Source: Achromobacter deleyi (GTDB lineage Bacteria > Pseudomonadota > Gammaproteobacteria > Burkholderiales > Burkholderiaceae_B). Taken from it: a stretch of 64,000 bases of DNA. Under the pieces are notes generated by a model that worked only from the letters and a program-made list of their open reading frames with translations, had not been told where the DNA came from and did no database searches. The position numbers were made by a program, and so were the translations under genes. How positions within the stretch are numbered: position 1 is the stretch's first letter; every line of letters begins with the position of its first letter. This document shows positions 61,868-64,000 of this stretch, in pieces. The stretch covers positions 992,001 through 1,056,000 of the forward strand of contig NZ_CP065997.1 of assembly GCF_016127315.1 (NCBI RefSeq), in the 5' to 3' direction.

Positions 61868-62548
61868 ATGAACGCTTCGACCCTGCCCGACGTAGAACAA
61901 GCCCGCTTCAACATGGTGGAACAGCAGATCCGCCCGTGGGACGTCCTGGACGCCAACGTGCTGCAAGCGCTGTTCGATGTGCGCCGCGAACAGTTCGTTC
62001 CGCCGGCGCTGCGCGCCCTGGCGTTTTCCGACCTGGAACTGCCGCTGGAAATCAACGCGGTCAACACCCGCCAGACCATGCTCGCCCCCAAGGTCGAAGC
62101 CCGCCTGGCCCAGGAACTGCAACTGAGCAAGTCCGACTGTGTGCTGGAAATCGGCACCGGCTCCGGCTACCAGGCCGCGCTGCTGGGCTACCTGGCGCAA
62201 CAGGTCACCTCGGTCGAGATCGACAGCCGCCTGGTCACGTTCGCGCAGCAGAACCTGCAGATGAACAACGTCACCAACGTCAAGGTCGAGACCGGCGACG
62301 GCCGCAACGGCTGGGGCTCCACCGAATACGACGCGATCCTGGTGACCGGCTCGGTGCCGGTCGTGCCGGACGCGCTCAAGTACCAATTGCGCGTCGGCGG
62401 CCGCCTGGTCGTCGTCGTCGGCCAGGCCCCCGTCATGACGGCCTGTCGCATCACCCGCACCACCGCCGCCAGCTTCGAGACCGTCAATCTGTTCGAAACG
62501 GTCATCAAGCCCCTGCGCGGCGCCACGGTGTCGCAGTTCAAGTTCTGA
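61868..62548 (+). CDS. Protein-L-isoaspartate O-methyltransferase family protein
   Basis: SAM-dependent methyltransferase of 226 aa. Motif I is VLEIGTGSGYQAALLG (about 96-111), preceded by NTRQTMLAPKVEARL, the PIMT substrate-binding loop region, and followed by VTSVEIDSRLV. Position just before tolC, with about 104 bp between, is typical of this betaproteobacterial branch. It differs from canonical Pcm of the surE-rpoS region, so repair of isoaspartate is likely and not certain. Confidence 0.85.
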   Translation: MNASTLPDVEQARFNMVEQQIRPWDVLDANVLQALFDVRREQFVPPALRALAFSDLELPLEINAVNTRQTMLAPKVEARLAQELQLSKSDCVLEIGTGSGYQAALLGYLAQQVTSVEIDSRLVTFAQQNLQMNNVTNVKVETGDGRNGWGSTEYDAILVTGSVPVVPDALKYQLRVGGRLVVVVGQAPVMTACRITRTTAASFETVNLFETVIKPLRGATVSQFKF

Positions 62549-62652
62549 GTCCCGCCGGCGGCGGCCACGCGGCCCCGCCCTTGCGGCCCGCCTGCGCGGG
62601 CCGGCAACCGGACCCCGACTCCCTGGAGCAACACCCCACCACCTGACAGATC

Positions 62653-63984
62653 ATGCGCGTCCGACTGCTTACGGCTTTACTGGTTTTTACCTCCGCCGCA
62701 AGTGTCGGCCCGTCTGTCGCGTGCGCGCAGAATCTGTTGCAGGTGTGGCAGTCCGCCCTCGGCAACGACCCCATCTATGCCTCGGCCCGCGCCAACTACC
62801 GCGCCGGCCTGGAAAAGGAACCGCAGGCGCGCGCCCTGCTGCTGCCCGAAGTCTCGGCCGGCGTCGGCGGCGCCTACCAGGAAACCCGCAGCACCCGCGG
62901 CCTGAACATGGCCTACAGCGGCGGCCGCGGCGTCTGGGACCTGGCGCTGACCCAGCCGCTGTTCGACTGGGGCCGCTGGCAGAACTACGAGCAGTCCAAG
63001 CTCATCGTCGCCGACGTCGAAGTGCAGTTGCAGCAGGCCTACCAGGACTTGCTGCTGCGCGTGGCCGACGCCTATTTCAACGTGCTGTACGCCCAGGACA
63101 CCCTGGCCGCGACCGAGGCCGAGAAAGCCGCCGTGGCCGGCCAGCTGGAGTCCGCCAAGCGCAATTTCGAGCTGGGCAACGCCACCATCACCGACACCTA
63201 CGAGGCGCAGGCGCGCTACGACCTGGTGGTGGCCCAGGAACTGCGCCTGCAGAACGACCTGGACGTGCGCCGCGACGAGCTGGCCAAGATCATCGGCGGC
63301 CCGCCCGGCGCGCTGGCCGAGCTGCCGCAGGGCGTGCAGCTGCCCGCGCCGCAGCCGGCCCGCGTGACCGACTGGAGCAACCAGGCCGAATCGTCCAGCC
63401 TGGACGTCTTGCGCGCCCAGCTGCTGACCCGCATCGCCGGACGCCAGATCCAGATCGCCAAGAGCGGCCACTACCCCACCCTGAACCTGCGCGCCACCAG
63501 CGGCAGCGCCAGCGACGCGGTGATGCGCAACGCCGCGCCGGGCAAGCCGATCGACAGCACCATCGGCGTGGTGCTGTCGATTCCGTTGTATTCGGGCGGC
63601 GGGGTGTCCTCGCAGGTCACCGAGAAGGTGCAGCTCGAACAGAAGGCCCGCTACGATTTCGAGGCGGCGCGGCGCCAGGCGGTACAGGCCGCGCGCCAGT
63701 ACTACACCGGCGTCACCAGCGGCCTGGCGCGCATCCAGGCGCTCGAGGCCGGCGAGAAATCCAGCCGCGCCGCGGTCGAGGCCAACCGCACCGGCTACGA
63801 AGTGGGCGTGCGCATCAACCTGGACGTGCTCAACGCCCAGCAGCAGCTCTATGCCACCCAGCGCGACCTGGCGCTGGCGCGCTACAGCACGGTGCTGTCC
63901 GGGCTGCGTCTGAAGGCCACCAGCGGCATCCTGGCCGAGTCCGACCTGGACGCCATCAACCGGCTGCTGCGCGAGCCGCGCTGA
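62653..63984 (+). CDS. tolC: TolC-family outer-membrane channel
   Basis: Trimeric outer-membrane and periplasmic tunnel for type I secretion and drug efflux. The protein is 443 aa, with a signal peptide cleaved near residue 26 (VACAQN). The duplicated OEP architecture is visible: DPIYASARANYRAGLEKEPQARALLLPEV in repeat one, and LDVLRAQLLTRIAGRQIQIAKSGHYPTLN in repeat two, each split by long coiled-coil helices. The C-terminal LNAQQQLYATQRDLALARY is typical. No efflux pump genes are adjacent in view. Confidence 0.92.
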   Translation: MRVRLLTALLVFTSAASVGPSVACAQNLLQVWQSALGNDPIYASARANYRAGLEKEPQARALLLPEVSAGVGGAYQETRSTRGLNMAYSGGRGVWDLALTQPLFDWGRWQNYEQSKLIVADVEVQLQQAYQDLLLRVADAYFNVLYAQDTLAATEAEKAAVAGQLESAKRNFELGNATITDTYEAQARYDLVVAQELRLQNDLDVRRDELAKIIGGPPGALAELPQGVQLPAPQPARVTDWSNQAESSSLDVLRAQLLTRIAGRQIQIAKSGHYPTLNLRATSGSASDAVMRNAAPGKPIDSTIGVVLSIPLYSGGGVSSQVTEKVQLEQKARYDFEAARRQAVQAARQYYTGVTSGLARIQALEAGEKSSRAAVEANRTGYEVGVRINLDVLNAQQQLYATQRDLALARYSTVLSGLRLKATSGILAESDLDAINRLLREPR

Positions 63985-64000
63985 CCGCCAACGCGGTCAG

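Overview
The window is a chromosomal stretch of a high-GC betaproteobacterium. Gene content and order (coaE-pilD; DUF3460-scpA-panC; thiG-thiD-isoaspartyl methyltransferase-tolC; three orphan Bug-type periplasmic receptors; densely packed catabolic operons) point to Alcaligenaceae, most likely Achromobacter or Bordetella. This is inferred from gene families and codon/GC style, without any database search. No rRNA, tRNA, CRISPR array, prophage or intact insertion sequence was recognised.

Layout. 1-8.2 kb is mostly housekeeping: coaE (cut by the left edge), pilD, an NlpE-like lipoprotein, a solo LuxR-type regulator, panC-scpA-DUF3460, then an MFS exporter overlapping glpK. 8.2-18 kb is a LysR-controlled gentisate operon: gentisate dioxygenase, fumarylpyruvate hydrolase, maleylpyruvate isomerase, a PchB-like chorismate-mutase-fold protein, a Bug receptor, an FAD oxidoreductase, a 3-hydroxybenzoate 6-monooxygenase-like enzyme and an ABC receptor. 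18-24 kb holds another Bug gene and the aapJQMP amino-acid ABC operon. 24-33.7 kb holds ftsEX, a cheD with a repetitive tail, a GlxA-type regulator divergent from an M24 peptidase, a fused indolepyruvate ferredoxin oxidoreductase and mutY. 33.7-41.2 kb is a TetR-controlled operon: hydrolase, VOC protein, aryl-CoA ligase, thioesterase, salicylyl-CoA 5-hydroxylase-like enzyme and Bug receptor. 41.2-43.7 kb is an MmyB-like regulator divergent from an amidase. 43.7-52.4 kb is a GntR-controlled sugar-acid operon. 52.6-59.9 kb is the B12 region: metH facing away from a cobalamin riboswitch, a TonB receptor and a BtuF-like protein. 59.9-64 kb is thiG-thiD, an isoaspartyl methyltransferase homologue and tolC.

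How it fits together. The LysR operon can take 3-hydroxybenzoate to gentisate and on to pyruvate and fumarate. The TetR operon has the gene set expected for a CoA-dependent salicylate route that ends in free gentisate but lacks ring-cleavage genes, so the two loci, about 17 kb apart, look complementary. The GntR operon encodes the three enzymes expected for L-gulonate to fructuronate to mannonate to 2-keto-3-deoxygluconate, together with a polar-amino-acid-type ABC importer and two paralogous receptors. Several regulators sit beside convincing inverted or direct repeats, and these are given as candidate operators.
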